This document shows positions 27,149 to 34,572 of a stretch of 38,479 nucleotides of DNA, in pieces. Below the pieces are notes generated by a model. The model made no database searches. It was not told where the DNA came from and was given only the letters and a program-made list of their open reading frames with translations. The DNA lies in NCBI RefSeq assembly GCF_016790145.1, contig NZ_JAEUOI010000219.1:1-38479 (forward strand). Reading direction: 5' to 3'. The DNA comes from Propionivibrio sp. (GTDB lineage Bacteria; Pseudomonadota; Gammaproteobacteria; Burkholderiales; Rhodocyclaceae). The stretch's first letter is position 1. Each line of letters begins with the position of its first letter. The position numbers were made by a program, and so were the translations under genes.

Positions 27149-27715
27149 TTAGTGGTTGGTATGCGAGATATTCTTCAGCACATCAGCCGGGGTGACTGGC
27201 GGTATAGCCTTCGCAGCGGCCGGCTTGGCCGCAGGCTTCCTGGCGACTGGTTTGGCAACGGCCCGGGCTGCCGGCTTGGCGACGGCCTTGACTGCCGGTT
27301 TTGCAGCAGGTTTCGCAGCGGGCTTGGCTGCAGCCTTCTGTTCGGTCAGGCCCTGTACGACGGCGGTGAGTTCAACGACACGCCTGGAAAGCTTTTCGAT
27401 ATCCTTCTTGCTCGGTACACCCAGGCTGCCGAGAGCACGTGCAACACGGTCTTCGAACACCTGCTCCAAGCGATCCCAAGTACCGGCTGCCTTACCGGCA
27501 ACGACGGCGATCTTTTCATCGGTCATTTTGCGCGTCCGCGCCTGAATGCTTTCACCTTCCTTGACCAGCGCATCAAAGACCTTGCCGCCCTCTTCCTGGG
27601 CCTTGGCAAATGCACCGAGCCCGGCCAGCCAGATCTGCTGTGCGGAATCCTTGACGGTGAGTGCAAGTTGGTTTTCGGTCAAACTACCGGCCAGTGCTTT
27701 CAGTTTCTTTCCCAT
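27149..27715 (-). CDS. phasin with AlgP/histone-H1-like tail (PhaF/PhaI type)
   Basis: A granule-associated protein of 188 residues. Residues 10-120 match the poly granule-associated family: LTVKDSAQQIWLAGLGAFAKAQEEGGKVFDALVKEGESIQ, TWDRLEQVFEDRVARALGSLGVPSKKDIEKLSRRVVELT. The tail (about 128-175) is built of KPAA-type repeats like AlgP and PhaF, able to bind DNA non-specifically. The ATG at 27713-27715 was chosen because AAGGAG (27722-27727 on the opposite strand) lies 6 bases upstream. A hairpin precedes the ribosome site. It may coat PHA or wax-ester granules and tether them to the nucleoid (inference). Confidence 0.92.
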   Translation of the reverse strand: MGKKLKALAGSLTENQLALTVKDSAQQIWLAGLGAFAKAQEEGGKVFDALVKEGESIQARTRKMTDEKIAVVAGKAAGTWDRLEQVFEDRVARALGSLGVPSKKDIEKLSRRVVELTAVVQGLTEQKAAAKPAAKPAAKPAVKAVAKPAARAVAKPVARKPAAKPAAAKAIPPVTPADVLKNISHTNH

Positions 27716-27733
27716 TTCAAACTCCTTTATCAT

Positions 27734-27755
27734 GAAAGTTGTTCTAGCAACTTTC
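27734..27755 (-). promoter_or_regulatory. hairpin in the phasin mRNA leader, next to the ribosome site
   Basis: GAAAGTTG (27734-27741) is perfectly complementary to CAACTTTC (27748-27755) with the loop TTCTAG. It ends 6 bases upstream of the AAGGAG ribosome site. It could be an mRNA 5' stabiliser or a dyad operator. Confidence 0.5.
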
Positions 27756-27991
27756 GAATCTCCCTTCGCTCTCTGAAGAGGGGTCGGGGGTGAGAGTAAC
27801 GGGCACAGTCTTCATTACCTTGATTGATTGACAAAGTCATGTCCGTTCGCTTTACTACTTGTAAGGTCGGCAAGCGTTTTCTCTTGCTCCTTGATGCCAT
27901 TGTAGAGACAATAAATAGAGGGGGCATACTAATAGCCTAGGCATTACCCTCTAAAATCGATTCCAGGCTCGCATCCAACCAGGAGAAGTGT
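27756..27991. other. divergent intergenic region between phasin and fatty acyl-CoA reductase genes
   Basis: About 236 bases that must carry the promoters for both genes. A G-rich run at 27775-27795 resembles half of a common proteobacterial intergenic repeat but its partner is missing. The AT-rich stretch around 27900-27945 probably holds the reductase promoter; no convincing -35/-10 pair could be fixed. No gene seen. Confidence 0.4.
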
Positions 27992-29983
27992 ATGAACTAT
28001 TTTGTAACCGGCGCCACCGGTTTTATCGGCAAACGACTTGTTGCCAAACTTCTTGCACGTCCCGATAGCGTTGTTTATTTTCTCGTGCGCACCATTGAGC
28101 TGCAACGCATCGATGAATTCAGGGATTACTGGGGCGTCGATGCGACACGCGCGATCCCGATCGTCGGCGATCTCACGCAGCCGAATCTTGGGGTAGTGCA
28201 AACCGAAATTCGCAAACTGAAAGGCAAGATCACTCACTTCTTCCACCTCGCAGCGATTTACGACCTCAAGGCCAGTGCGGAGGATCAGCAGCGTGCCAAT
28301 GTGGATGGAACGCGCAACACCGTCGGCCTGGCTGAAACCATGGCCGTCAAGCATTTTCACCTGGTCAGTTCGATTGCCTCGGCAGGCCTGTTTGAAGGCC
28401 TCTTTCGCGAAGACATGTTCGAAGAAGCCGAGAACCTGGAAAACCCCTACTTCCGCACCAAGCACGATTCCGAAGGCATCGTGCGCACGGAGTGCCACGT
28501 GCCATGGCGCATCTTCCGCCCGGCCATTGTCGTCGGCGACTCGCGCACCGGCGAGATGGACAAGATCGACGGGCCATACTACTTCTTCAAACTGATCCAG
28601 AAAATGCGCAAGCTCCTGCCGAGCTGGATGCCGACGATCGGCATTGAAGGCGGGCGCATCAATGTCGTTCCGGTCGATTTCGTTGTTGCGGCGATGGATC
28701 ACATCGCCCACCTGAAAAATGAAGACGGCAAGTGCTTCCATCTGACCGACCCGAGTCCGATGCGTGTCGGCGACCTGCTCAACAGTTTTGCCCGTGCGGC
28801 GCACGCGCCGCAAATGACCATGCGAATCAATGCCGCGATTTTTGGCTTCATTCCCAAGCACATCCGCAAGGCGCTGTTCGCACTGACGCCGATTCGCCGC
28901 ATTCGCAATGCGGTGATGAAGGATCTCGGTCTCCCCGACAGCATTTTCGAGTTCATCAATTACCCGACCCGTTTCGATTGCCGCGAAACACTGCGCGTAC
29001 TCAAGGGCACTGACATTGCCGTGCCGCCGCTTGACACGTATGCTTGGCGTCTTTGGGACTACTGGGAACGCCATCTTGACCCGGACCTGTTCATTGATTA
29101 CAGCCTGCGCGGTCAGGTCGAAGGCAAGGTTGTGCTGGTAACCGGCGGCTCCTCGGGTATCGGGAAAGCAACCATCCGCAAGATTGCCGAGGCCGGCGCC
29201 ATCGCTGTCACCATTGCGCGCGATGCCCAGCAGCTTGACGAGACACGCGCCGAATTCGAGGCGGCCGGTCTGAAGCTGATCACACACGTCGTCGACATTG
29301 CCTCGAAGGAACAATGCGATGCCTTCGTCAAGATCATGGACGAGCAGCTCGGCGGCGTCGATATTCTGGTCAATAATGCCGGACGTTCGATACGTCGCGG
29401 CATAGAGAATTCGTTCGATCGTTTCCACGACTATGAACGAACCATGGAAGTCAATTATTTTGGCGCGCTACGCCTGACCATGGGCTTGCTGCCGGGGATG
29501 ATCAAGAAGAAAAAGGGAATGGTGGTCAACATTTCATCGATCGGGGTGTTGACCAATGCCCCGCGCTTCTCGGCTTATGTTGCTTCAAAAGCCGCCATGG
29601 ATGCCTGGACGCGTTGTGCAGCGTCGGAGTTTGCTGACCGACACATCGACTTTACGACGATCAACATGCCACTTGTCAAGACCCCGATGATCTCGCCGAC
29701 CAAACTCTATGAGCAGGTGCCCACACTCACACCCGAAGAAGCCGCCATGATGGTGGTCAACGCCATCATCCACAAACCGGTGCGCATTGCCACACGGCTG
29801 GGAATCTTTGGTGCCCTGCTGCATTCTCTGATGCCGAAAGTGGCACAAATCGTCATGAATACAAGCTTCCGCATGTTCCCCGATTCGATCGCCGCTGGTC
29901 AGAGCAAGAAGCCCGCTGCGCTGCAAACACCATCGGCTGATCAGATCGCCTTCACCCAGATCATGCGCGGCATGCATTTCTGA
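27992..29983 (+). CDS. two-domain fatty acyl-CoA reductase (alcohol-forming type)
   Basis: A 663-residue fusion of two Rossmann-fold reductases. The N-terminal extended SDR/male-sterility-type domain has TGATGFIG (6-13), VSSIAS (125-130) and the Y153-X3-K157 pair. The C-terminal classical SDR has TGGSSGIG (384-391), NNAG (461-464), NISSIG and Y529-X3-K533. Both active sites look intact. This size and order match the bacterial alcohol-forming acyl-CoA reductases known from Marinobacter and the mycobacterial Acr-type proteins, which reduce acyl-CoA through aldehyde to alcohol with NADPH. GGAG lies 8 bases before the ATG. With the nearby WS/DGAT it would complete wax-ester synthesis; the substrate is inferred. 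Confidence 0.9.
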   Translation: MNYFVTGATGFIGKRLVAKLLARPDSVVYFLVRTIELQRIDEFRDYWGVDATRAIPIVGDLTQPNLGVVQTEIRKLKGKITHFFHLAAIYDLKASAEDQQRANVDGTRNTVGLAETMAVKHFHLVSSIASAGLFEGLFREDMFEEAENLENPYFRTKHDSEGIVRTECHVPWRIFRPAIVVGDSRTGEMDKIDGPYYFFKLIQKMRKLLPSWMPTIGIEGGRINVVPVDFVVAAMDHIAHLKNEDGKCFHLTDPSPMRVGDLLNSFARAAHAPQMTMRINAAIFGFIPKHIRKALFALTPIRRIRNAVMKDLGLPDSIFEFINYPTRFDCRETLRVLKGTDIAVPPLDTYAWRLWDYWERHLDPDLFIDYSLRGQVEGKVVLVTGGSSGIGKATIRKIAEAGAIAVTIARDAQQLDETRAEFEAAGLKLITHVVDIASKEQCDAFVKIMDEQLGGVDILVNNAGRSIRRGIENSFDRFHDYERTMEVNYFGALRLTMGLLPGMIKKKKGMVVNISSIGVLTNAPRFSAYVASKAAMDAWTRCAASEFADRHIDFTTINMPLVKTPMISPTKLYEQVPTLTPEEAAMMVVNAIIHKPVRIATRLGIFGALLHSLMPKVAQIVMNTSFRMFPDSIAAGQSKKPAALQTPSADQIAFTQIMRGMHF

Positions 29984-29997
29984 GCACTTCGTCGTGC

Positions 29998-30018
29998 GCG
30001 CACGCCGGTCGCGTGCGC
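29998..30018 (+). terminator. possible terminator after the reductase gene
   Basis: Perfect 8-bp GC-rich stem (GCGCACGC 29998-30005, GCGTGCGC 30011-30018) with a 5-base loop, 14 bases past the stop. There is no U-tract, so function as an intrinsic terminator is uncertain. Confidence 0.4.
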
Positions 30019-30078
30019 TGCATGACAAAGTGGTATGCTGCTAGGCTTCCGGAAAATCTGAAAAAAGACAGTGTGCCC

Positions 30079-30498
30079 ATGAACACACCCACCCCTCCTG
30101 ACAATCCAGGCCAGAATGCTCGCGCACTGCTCAAAACCTTGCAGGAAAATTACCCGGTTTTCCGCGAGTGCTCGCCACTGGTCATCGGCATCGACAAGCA
30201 AATTCTTGAACGGCTACCCGATATTGAGCGTAAAACCCTGCGCATCGCGCTGGGCATGCATACCAACTCGCTGCGTTATCTCAAGACAATGGAGAAAGCG
30301 ACCCACCGTCTCGATCTAGACGGTAACGCAGGGGCCGAAGTGATGGCTACGCACCGCAGCCATGCCACTGAAGTCCTGCGCGAACGCTTCCGGAAGGATG
30401 CCGAACGGCGCAAGGCGCAACGCGAGGCCGAAGCGCAGGAGCGTCAGCGTAGCGAGAAACTCAGGCAACTGCTCGAGAAGTTCGACAAGAACAGGTAG
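30079..30498 (+). CDS. ProQ/FinO-domain RNA-binding protein
   Basis: A 139-residue RNA chaperone of the ProQ/FinO family, which binds structured sRNAs and mRNA 3' ends. The domain is visible from about residue 12: ARALLKTLQENYPVFRE, PLVIGIDKQILERLPDI, TLRIALGMHTNSLRYLKTM, then RLDLDGNAGAEV. The C-terminal 40 residues form a charged Arg/Glu/Lys helix (RRKAQREAEAQERQRSEKLRQLL). The ATG at 30079 gives the normal N-terminus; the upstream extension to 30013 reads as noise. It is convergent with the cco block. Target RNAs cannot be deduced. Confidence 0.92.
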   Translation: MNTPTPPDNPGQNARALLKTLQENYPVFRECSPLVIGIDKQILERLPDIERKTLRIALGMHTNSLRYLKTMEKATHRLDLDGNAGAEVMATHRSHATEVLRERFRKDAERRKAQREAEAQERQRSEKLRQLLEKFDKNR

Positions 30499-30535
30499 CG
30501 TCGAGCGACTACCCTGAAACCGGCAGCAGCTCACT

Positions 30536-30694
30536 TCACCTGTTGCTTCTCAACTTTGCCTGCGTCTGCTGCTCTTCTTCGCGTATCTTTCTGGAAAAGA
30601 AGCGCGCGAACCAGAACGCCATCCCCACAATAAAAACGATGACGAACAGGCTGAAAAGCCCGATATCGCTTGTAAACAACGTGTTCCAGGCCAT
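30536..30694 (-). CDS. DUF3149-like single-pass membrane microprotein after ccoH
   Basis: A 52-residue protein beginning MAWNTLFTSDIGLFSLF, with one transmembrane segment (about residues 12-31) and a charged C-terminal tail (RKIREEEQQTQAKLRSNR). It resembles the DUF3149 family of short membrane proteins. GGGGAGG lies 6 bases before the ATG (30692-30694), inside the end of ccoH, and only 3 bases separate the ccoH stop from this start, so it is translationally linked to the cbb3 assembly genes. A role in cytochrome cbb3 assembly or stability is an inference from position. Confidence 0.8.
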   Translation of the reverse strand: MAWNTLFTSDIGLFSLFVIVFIVGMAFWFARFFSRKIREEEQQTQAKLRSNR

Positions 30695-30697
30695 CAC

Positions 30698-31255
30698 TTA
30701 CCTCCCCTTGCTATCGGAAATTAGAGCAGAACCGACATCGGTTTTCGCTTCGTCGGGCAAACGTAGCGATGCATTATTTTCAATGTTCCAGTCGCCGGTC
30801 AAACGCCATTCGCCCTTCTCGTCTTCCAGGGCAATACGCCAGCGGCCCGTCAGAAGAGCATCCAGCCTGCCCGAATAAGTCCCCGCGCCATCGGTGCGCA
30901 GGAGCACGTTCTGATCAACACCGGCGCGGGTTGGATGAGCAATGCGCAGTTTGAGCACATCCGGCAGAACAGTGTCCGGCTTCCCGCGCAGCAGAATCCG
31001 GATTTGCTTCCCATCGGTACTCAGCATCAGATCGGCCTGCAAGCCCAGCCTGACGGCACTCTGGTTGCGTGCCGTCACCTGATTCACGGCCAGACCCTGC
31101 TTGTAGTAGTCGTCATCGACCAGGCCATCATTGCTCCAGACGGCCAGATACAGTGTGGCAAACCCGGCAATGACAACAATGAACGGTCCGGCCATTAGAA
31201 TCCATGGCCAGGGATGGCGATACCAGGGCTTGATGGCAATCAATTTCTGATTCAT
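30698..31255 (-). CDS. ccoH: FixH/CcoH cbb3 oxidase assembly protein
   Basis: An inner-membrane assembly factor of 185 residues for cytochrome cbb3 oxidase. Features: WYRHPWPWILMAGPFIVVIAGFATLYLAVWS (one transmembrane helix near residues 15-40) followed by the signature NDGLVDDDYYKQGLAVNQ, then a periplasmic beta-rich domain. Its start overlaps the ccoG stop by 4 bases (31252-31255), showing coupling. It is followed immediately by the 52-residue membrane protein. The longer C-terminal region with GRWRIALEDEKGEWRLTGDW is usual in betaproteobacteria. Confidence 0.92.
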   Translation of the reverse strand: MNQKLIAIKPWYRHPWPWILMAGPFIVVIAGFATLYLAVWSNDGLVDDDYYKQGLAVNQVTARNQSAVRLGLQADLMLSTDGKQIRILLRGKPDTVLPDVLKLRIAHPTRAGVDQNVLLRTDGAGTYSGRLDALLTGRWRIALEDEKGEWRLTGDWNIENNASLRLPDEAKTDVGSALISDSKGR

Positions 31256-32661
31256 GGCATGAAGAAAGTCGTCTTCTCGCGCACGGCAATCGAGTCGTGA
31301 TTCTGCGCACGAACATCAAAGAAAATCCTGTTCGAACCCTTGCTGGCGTCCTGAGCCGATACGATGACCAGAACGCTCTTGTTGGAAGCGGCTGGCACTT
31401 CGATGATCCGATCGCCCGCGATGTCGATCCCCTCGATGCCGCTGACACTGATCGCGTAACGATGAGTCGTGGCATCGGTATTCATCACGTTCAGCGTGAA
31501 CACGTTCTCGATTCGTCCGTCGTCCGCTTCACGGTAGAGCGTTGAGCGATCGCGCAGGATATCGACCCTGAGTGGGATGCGAGAGCTTAGACTCCAGGCC
31601 GTCGCACTAATGATAACCAGCAGGATCGATGTGTACAGGATAGTGCGCGGACGCATCAGATGAGCGAGGATGTCGCGCGGCTTGTAGTGCTTGGCCAGTG
31701 CATTTTCGGTCGAGTAACGCACCAGCCCGCGCGGATAGCCAACTTTGTCCATCACCGTATCGCAGGCATCGATACAGGCGGCACAGGCAATGCACTCGTA
31801 CTGCAGGCCGTTGCGGATGTCGATACCGGTGGGGCAAACCTGGACGCAGATGCCGCAATCGACGCAGTCGCCGAGATTTTGGGCTTTTGCATCGACGCTT
31901 TTCTTGCGCAGGCCGCGCGGCTCGCCACGCTCGGCATCGTAGGTGATGATCAAGGAATCGGGGTCGAACATGACGCCCTGAAAACGCGCATAAGGGCACA
32001 TGTACTTGCATACCTGCTCGCGCATGAAGCCGGCCATCATGTAGAGGAAAGCCGCGTAGAAAAAAATCCAGAAGATCTCCCAGGGTCCCAGCGTAAGGCT
32101 GGCAATCGAGCCGATGAGCTCCCTGATCGGCGTGAAGTAGCCAACAAAGGTGACCCCGGTCCACAGCGCTACAAGAAGCCAGAGCGAATGCTTGATCGCC
32201 TTTAGGCGGAGCTTGCGCGGATTCATTGGCTGCGCGTCGAGCTTCATGCGTGCCGGTCGCTCGCCTTCGAGCTTGCGCTCGATCCACATGAACAGCTCGG
32301 TATAGACCGTCTGCGGGCAGGCGTAACCGCAGAACAGACGGCCACCAACCGCTGTCACCAGAAACAGGGAATAGGCCGAGATAACCAGCAGGACAGCCAG
32401 ATAAATCGCATCCTGTGGCCAGAAAACCATACCAAAAATATAGAACTTCCGCTCGACCAGGTGGAAGAGAACGGCCTGGCGTCCACCCCAGTCGATCCAG
32501 CAAAGACCGTAGAACAACGCCTGGGTAACAAAAACCATGGCCCAGCGCCAGTTGTTGAAAACACCCTTGACGCTGCGCGCGTAAATCGTTTTGTGTTTCT
32601 CGTACAGCCCCTCGGTATTGATGACAATCGGCTGGCTTGATTTATTCACGGCCTTGTTCAT
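31252..32661 (-). CDS. ccoG: CcoG/FixG/RdxA cbb3 accessory ferredoxin-like membrane protein
   Basis: A 469-residue membrane iron-sulfur protein that acts as a cupric reductase for cbb3 oxidase assembly in known systems. It has about five transmembrane helices, the conserved RLFCGYACPQTVYTELFMWIE loop, and a cytoplasmic double cluster motif CVDCGICVQVCPTGIDI followed by CIACAACIDACDTVM. The C-terminal IgG-like periplasmic domain (from about 365) is present. It is separated from ccoP by a strong terminator and has its own upstream region with an FNR-like box, so it probably starts a second transcript with ccoH. Confidence 0.95.
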   Translation of the reverse strand: MNKAVNKSSQPIVINTEGLYEKHKTIYARSVKGVFNNWRWAMVFVTQALFYGLCWIDWGGRQAVLFHLVERKFYIFGMVFWPQDAIYLAVLLVISAYSLFLVTAVGGRLFCGYACPQTVYTELFMWIERKLEGERPARMKLDAQPMNPRKLRLKAIKHSLWLLVALWTGVTFVGYFTPIRELIGSIASLTLGPWEIFWIFFYAAFLYMMAGFMREQVCKYMCPYARFQGVMFDPDSLIITYDAERGEPRGLRKKSVDAKAQNLGDCVDCGICVQVCPTGIDIRNGLQYECIACAACIDACDTVMDKVGYPRGLVRYSTENALAKHYKPRDILAHLMRPRTILYTSILLVIISATAWSLSSRIPLRVDILRDRSTLYREADDGRIENVFTLNVMNTDATTHRYAISVSGIEGIDIAGDRIIEVPAASNKSVLVIVSAQDASKGSNRIFFDVRAQNHDSIAVREKTTFFMP

Positions 32662-32700
32662 GACTGTGCTTTCTAATCCATTTAAGAATTACACGTTACT

Positions 32701-32744
32701 CTAATATTCGAAAGAAGGTGACATGCAATTTTGACAAGGATCAG
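32701..32744 (-). promoter_or_regulatory. FNR/ANR-like box and -10 upstream of ccoG
   Basis: TTGAC-AAGG-ATCAG (32731-32744) matches the FNR consensus TTGAT-N4-ATCAA at 8 of 10 positions. Reading the minus strand, a TATTAG -10-like element lies at 32701-32706, which would put the box centre about 43 bases upstream of the start site, close to the class II position (-41.5). This predicts oxygen-responsive transcription of ccoG-ccoH. Pattern match only. Confidence 0.5.
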
Positions 32745-32762
32745 ATCGTTCTCCCTGGATAA

Positions 32763-32788
32763 AAAAGAAAGGGCAACTCGCGTTGCCC
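32763..32788 (-). terminator. intrinsic terminator after ccoP
   Basis: GGGCAAC (32771-32777) and GTTGCCC (32782-32788) form a 7-bp stem with loop TCGC. On the minus strand it is followed by TTTCTTTTTT. It lies 21 bases past the ccoP stop and separates ccoNOQP from ccoG. Confidence 0.88.
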
Positions 32789-32808
32789 CGCCCGGGCCAA
32801 CCCAATGA

Positions 32809-33741
32809 TTATTTCTTCTCGCCACCCATGCTCAGATTAAGCACATAAGCGGACAGCAAGTGAATCTTTGCTTCCCCGAGGAAGTCCTTCATGGCCGGCA
32901 TCTGGTTAGCGCGCCCCTTGGTAATGGCTTCAACAATCTTGGCCTCGGAATTACCGTAGATCCAGACCTTGTCGGTCAGGTTAGGGGCCCCGAGGGCATA
33001 CATCCCCTTGCCATCCTGACCATGACAGGCCGCACAAACGGTCTCGAACTTAGGCTTGCCCTTGGCCGCAAGCGCACTGTCGTTACTCAGGCCGGAGAGC
33101 GAGCGCACATAATTGGCCACTTCCCTGGCGCCGGCTTCGCCACCGATGGCATCCGGGTTGCCGCCATAAGCCGGCATCATGCCCATGCGCCCGGCGGTGA
33201 TCGTCTCGACGATCTGGGCTGGCTCGCCACCCCACTGCCAGTCCTTGTCGGTGAGGTTGGGATAACCCTGCTCTCTCGACCCCTGGGCTGCTGCGCCATG
33301 ACACTGCGTGCAATAGGTCTGGTACAGGCGGGCACTCATTTCCATCGCCTCCTTGTTGGCGGCGACGGTCTGCAGATCCATCTTCAGGAACTTATCGAAA
33401 AGCGGATTGACCTGGGCATCGACTCTTTGACGTTCAATCTGGTACTGGCCGCTGGATGACCAGCCGAGCAGTCCCTGGAAGCTGCCGAGCGTCGGAAACA
33501 GAAGGGCATAAACCAGCGCGAAGACAATGGTGATATAGAACAGCCACATCCACCACTTGGGTAGCGGATTGTTGTACTCCTGAAGTGACTCATCCCACAC
33601 ATGACCCGTGGTATCGCTCGTCTGTTCGCTACCCGGATGGTGAATGCTTTGCGACCAGAGAAAGACGCCGCAGATCAGGACACTTCCCAGCACCAGCAGG
33701 ATGACATACCAGTTCCAGAACTGATTGACAAAAATGTTCAT
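32809..33741 (-). CDS. ccoP: cbb3 cytochrome c oxidase subunit III (dihaem cytochrome c)
   Basis: Membrane-anchored electron-entry subunit of cytochrome cbb3 oxidase, 310 residues. Two N-terminal transmembrane segments (about 12-31 and 63-83) flank a loop with the family DESLQEYNNPLPKWW motif. Two class I cytochrome c domains follow, with haem sites YCTQCH and VCAACH and Met-ligand regions GMMPAYGG and NQMPAMKDFLG. The ATG overlaps the ccoQ stop by 4 bases. It is the last gene before the terminator at 32763-32788. Confidence 0.96.
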   Translation of the reverse strand: MNIFVNQFWNWYVILLVLGSVLICGVFLWSQSIHHPGSEQTSDTTGHVWDESLQEYNNPLPKWWMWLFYITIVFALVYALLFPTLGSFQGLLGWSSSGQYQIERQRVDAQVNPLFDKFLKMDLQTVAANKEAMEMSARLYQTYCTQCHGAAAQGSREQGYPNLTDKDWQWGGEPAQIVETITAGRMGMMPAYGGNPDAIGGEAGAREVANYVRSLSGLSNDSALAAKGKPKFETVCAACHGQDGKGMYALGAPNLTDKVWIYGNSEAKIVEAITKGRANQMPAMKDFLGEAKIHLLSAYVLNLSMGGEKK

Positions 33742-33935
33742 GATATTTTCCTTTTTTCGTTGCCGGAAGAAAGACCGAGTTCGGCTCGATCCACTTCCTC
33801 ATCTGCAAACGGCAAATTGGCCGCTTCCTCGAAGCGTTTCTTGTTGCCCTTCAAGCCGTAAGCCCACCAGACAATACCCAGGAAGGTCACCAGGAAGACG
33901 ACCGTAACGAGGGATCGCAGATCGTTGATATCCAT
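33738..33935 (-). CDS. ccoQ: cbb3 oxidase subunit IV (CcoQ)
   Basis: A 65-residue single-pass protein that stabilises the cbb3 complex. It shows a short N-terminus, a transmembrane segment VTVVFLVTFLGIVWWAYG (about 10-27) and a charged tail with KKRFEEAANLPFADEE, typical of CcoQ. It starts 4 bases after ccoO and overlaps ccoP by 4 bases. Confidence 0.9.
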   Translation of the reverse strand: MDINDLRSLVTVVFLVTFLGIVWWAYGLKGNKKRFEEAANLPFADEEVDRAELGLSSGNEKRKIS

Positions 33936-33939
33936 GGCC

Positions 33940-34554
33940 TTACTTGGCCCCTTTCAGCTCGATTCCCAGCCCCTGCAGATAGGCGACCAGAACGTCGAGC
34001 TCGGTTTTGCCTTCGAGTTGCTTGCCGGCTTCGGCGATCTCCGCATCGGTGTAAGGCACTCCCACCATGCGCAGGGCGCTCATCTTGGCTCCGATCGTCG
34101 AGGCGTTGACCGGGGTCTTGCCGAGGAAGGCATAAGCCGGCATGTTGGACTCGGGAACCACATCGCGCGGATTGTTCAGGTGCGCGCGGTGCCAATCGTC
34201 CGAATAGCGACCGCCAACCCGATGCAGATCCGGGCCGGTACGTTTGGAACCCCACTGGAACGGATGGTCATAAACGAACTCGCCGGCCACCGAGTAGTGG
34301 CCATAACGCTCGGTTTCGGCACGGAACGGGCGGATCATCTGCGAGTGGCAGTTGTAACAGCCTTCGCGGATATAGATGTCGCGACCGGTCAGACGCACCG
34401 GATCGTACGGCTTGAGACCATCCACCGGTTGCGTCGTCGCGTTCTGGAAGAACAAGGGAACGATCTCGACCAGCCCACCCCAGATGATCGTCAGCACGGT
34501 CAGGACGATCAGCAAGCCGACGTTACGTTCTATCGAATCATGCGTAAGTTTCAT
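33940..34554 (-). CDS. ccoO: cbb3 cytochrome c oxidase subunit II (monohaem cytochrome c)
   Basis: A 204-residue membrane-anchored cytochrome c. One N-terminal transmembrane helix (about 11-34) is followed by the haem site [14 protein letters not shown] (Cys66, Cys69, His70), the [18 protein letters not shown] segment and the Met-ligand region [10 protein letters not shown]. Length and motifs are normal. It begins 18 bases after ccoN and ends 4 bases before ccoQ. Confidence 0.96.
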   Translation of the reverse strand: MKLTHDSIERNVGLLIVLTVLTIIWGGLVEIVPLFFQNATTQPVDGLKPYDPVRLTGRDIYIREGCYNCHSQMIRPFRAETERYGHYSVAGEFVYDHPFQWGSKRTGPDLHRVGGRYSDDWHRAHLNNPRDVVPESNMPAYAFLGKTPVNASTIGAKMSALRMVGVPYTDAEIAEAGKQLEGKTELDVLVAYLQGLGIELKGAK

Positions 34555-34572
34555 TTTATTTGAGCCTCCCTG

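Noticed and set aside
27775-27795. G-rich run resembling part of a common intergenic repeat
   Set aside because: Only one arm is present and no inverted partner lies nearby, so a repeat call is not supported.
27944-29428. 494-codon open frame opposite the acyl-CoA reductase gene
   Set aside because: The plus-strand frame has two complete SDR motif sets. The antisense frame has no recognisable domains.
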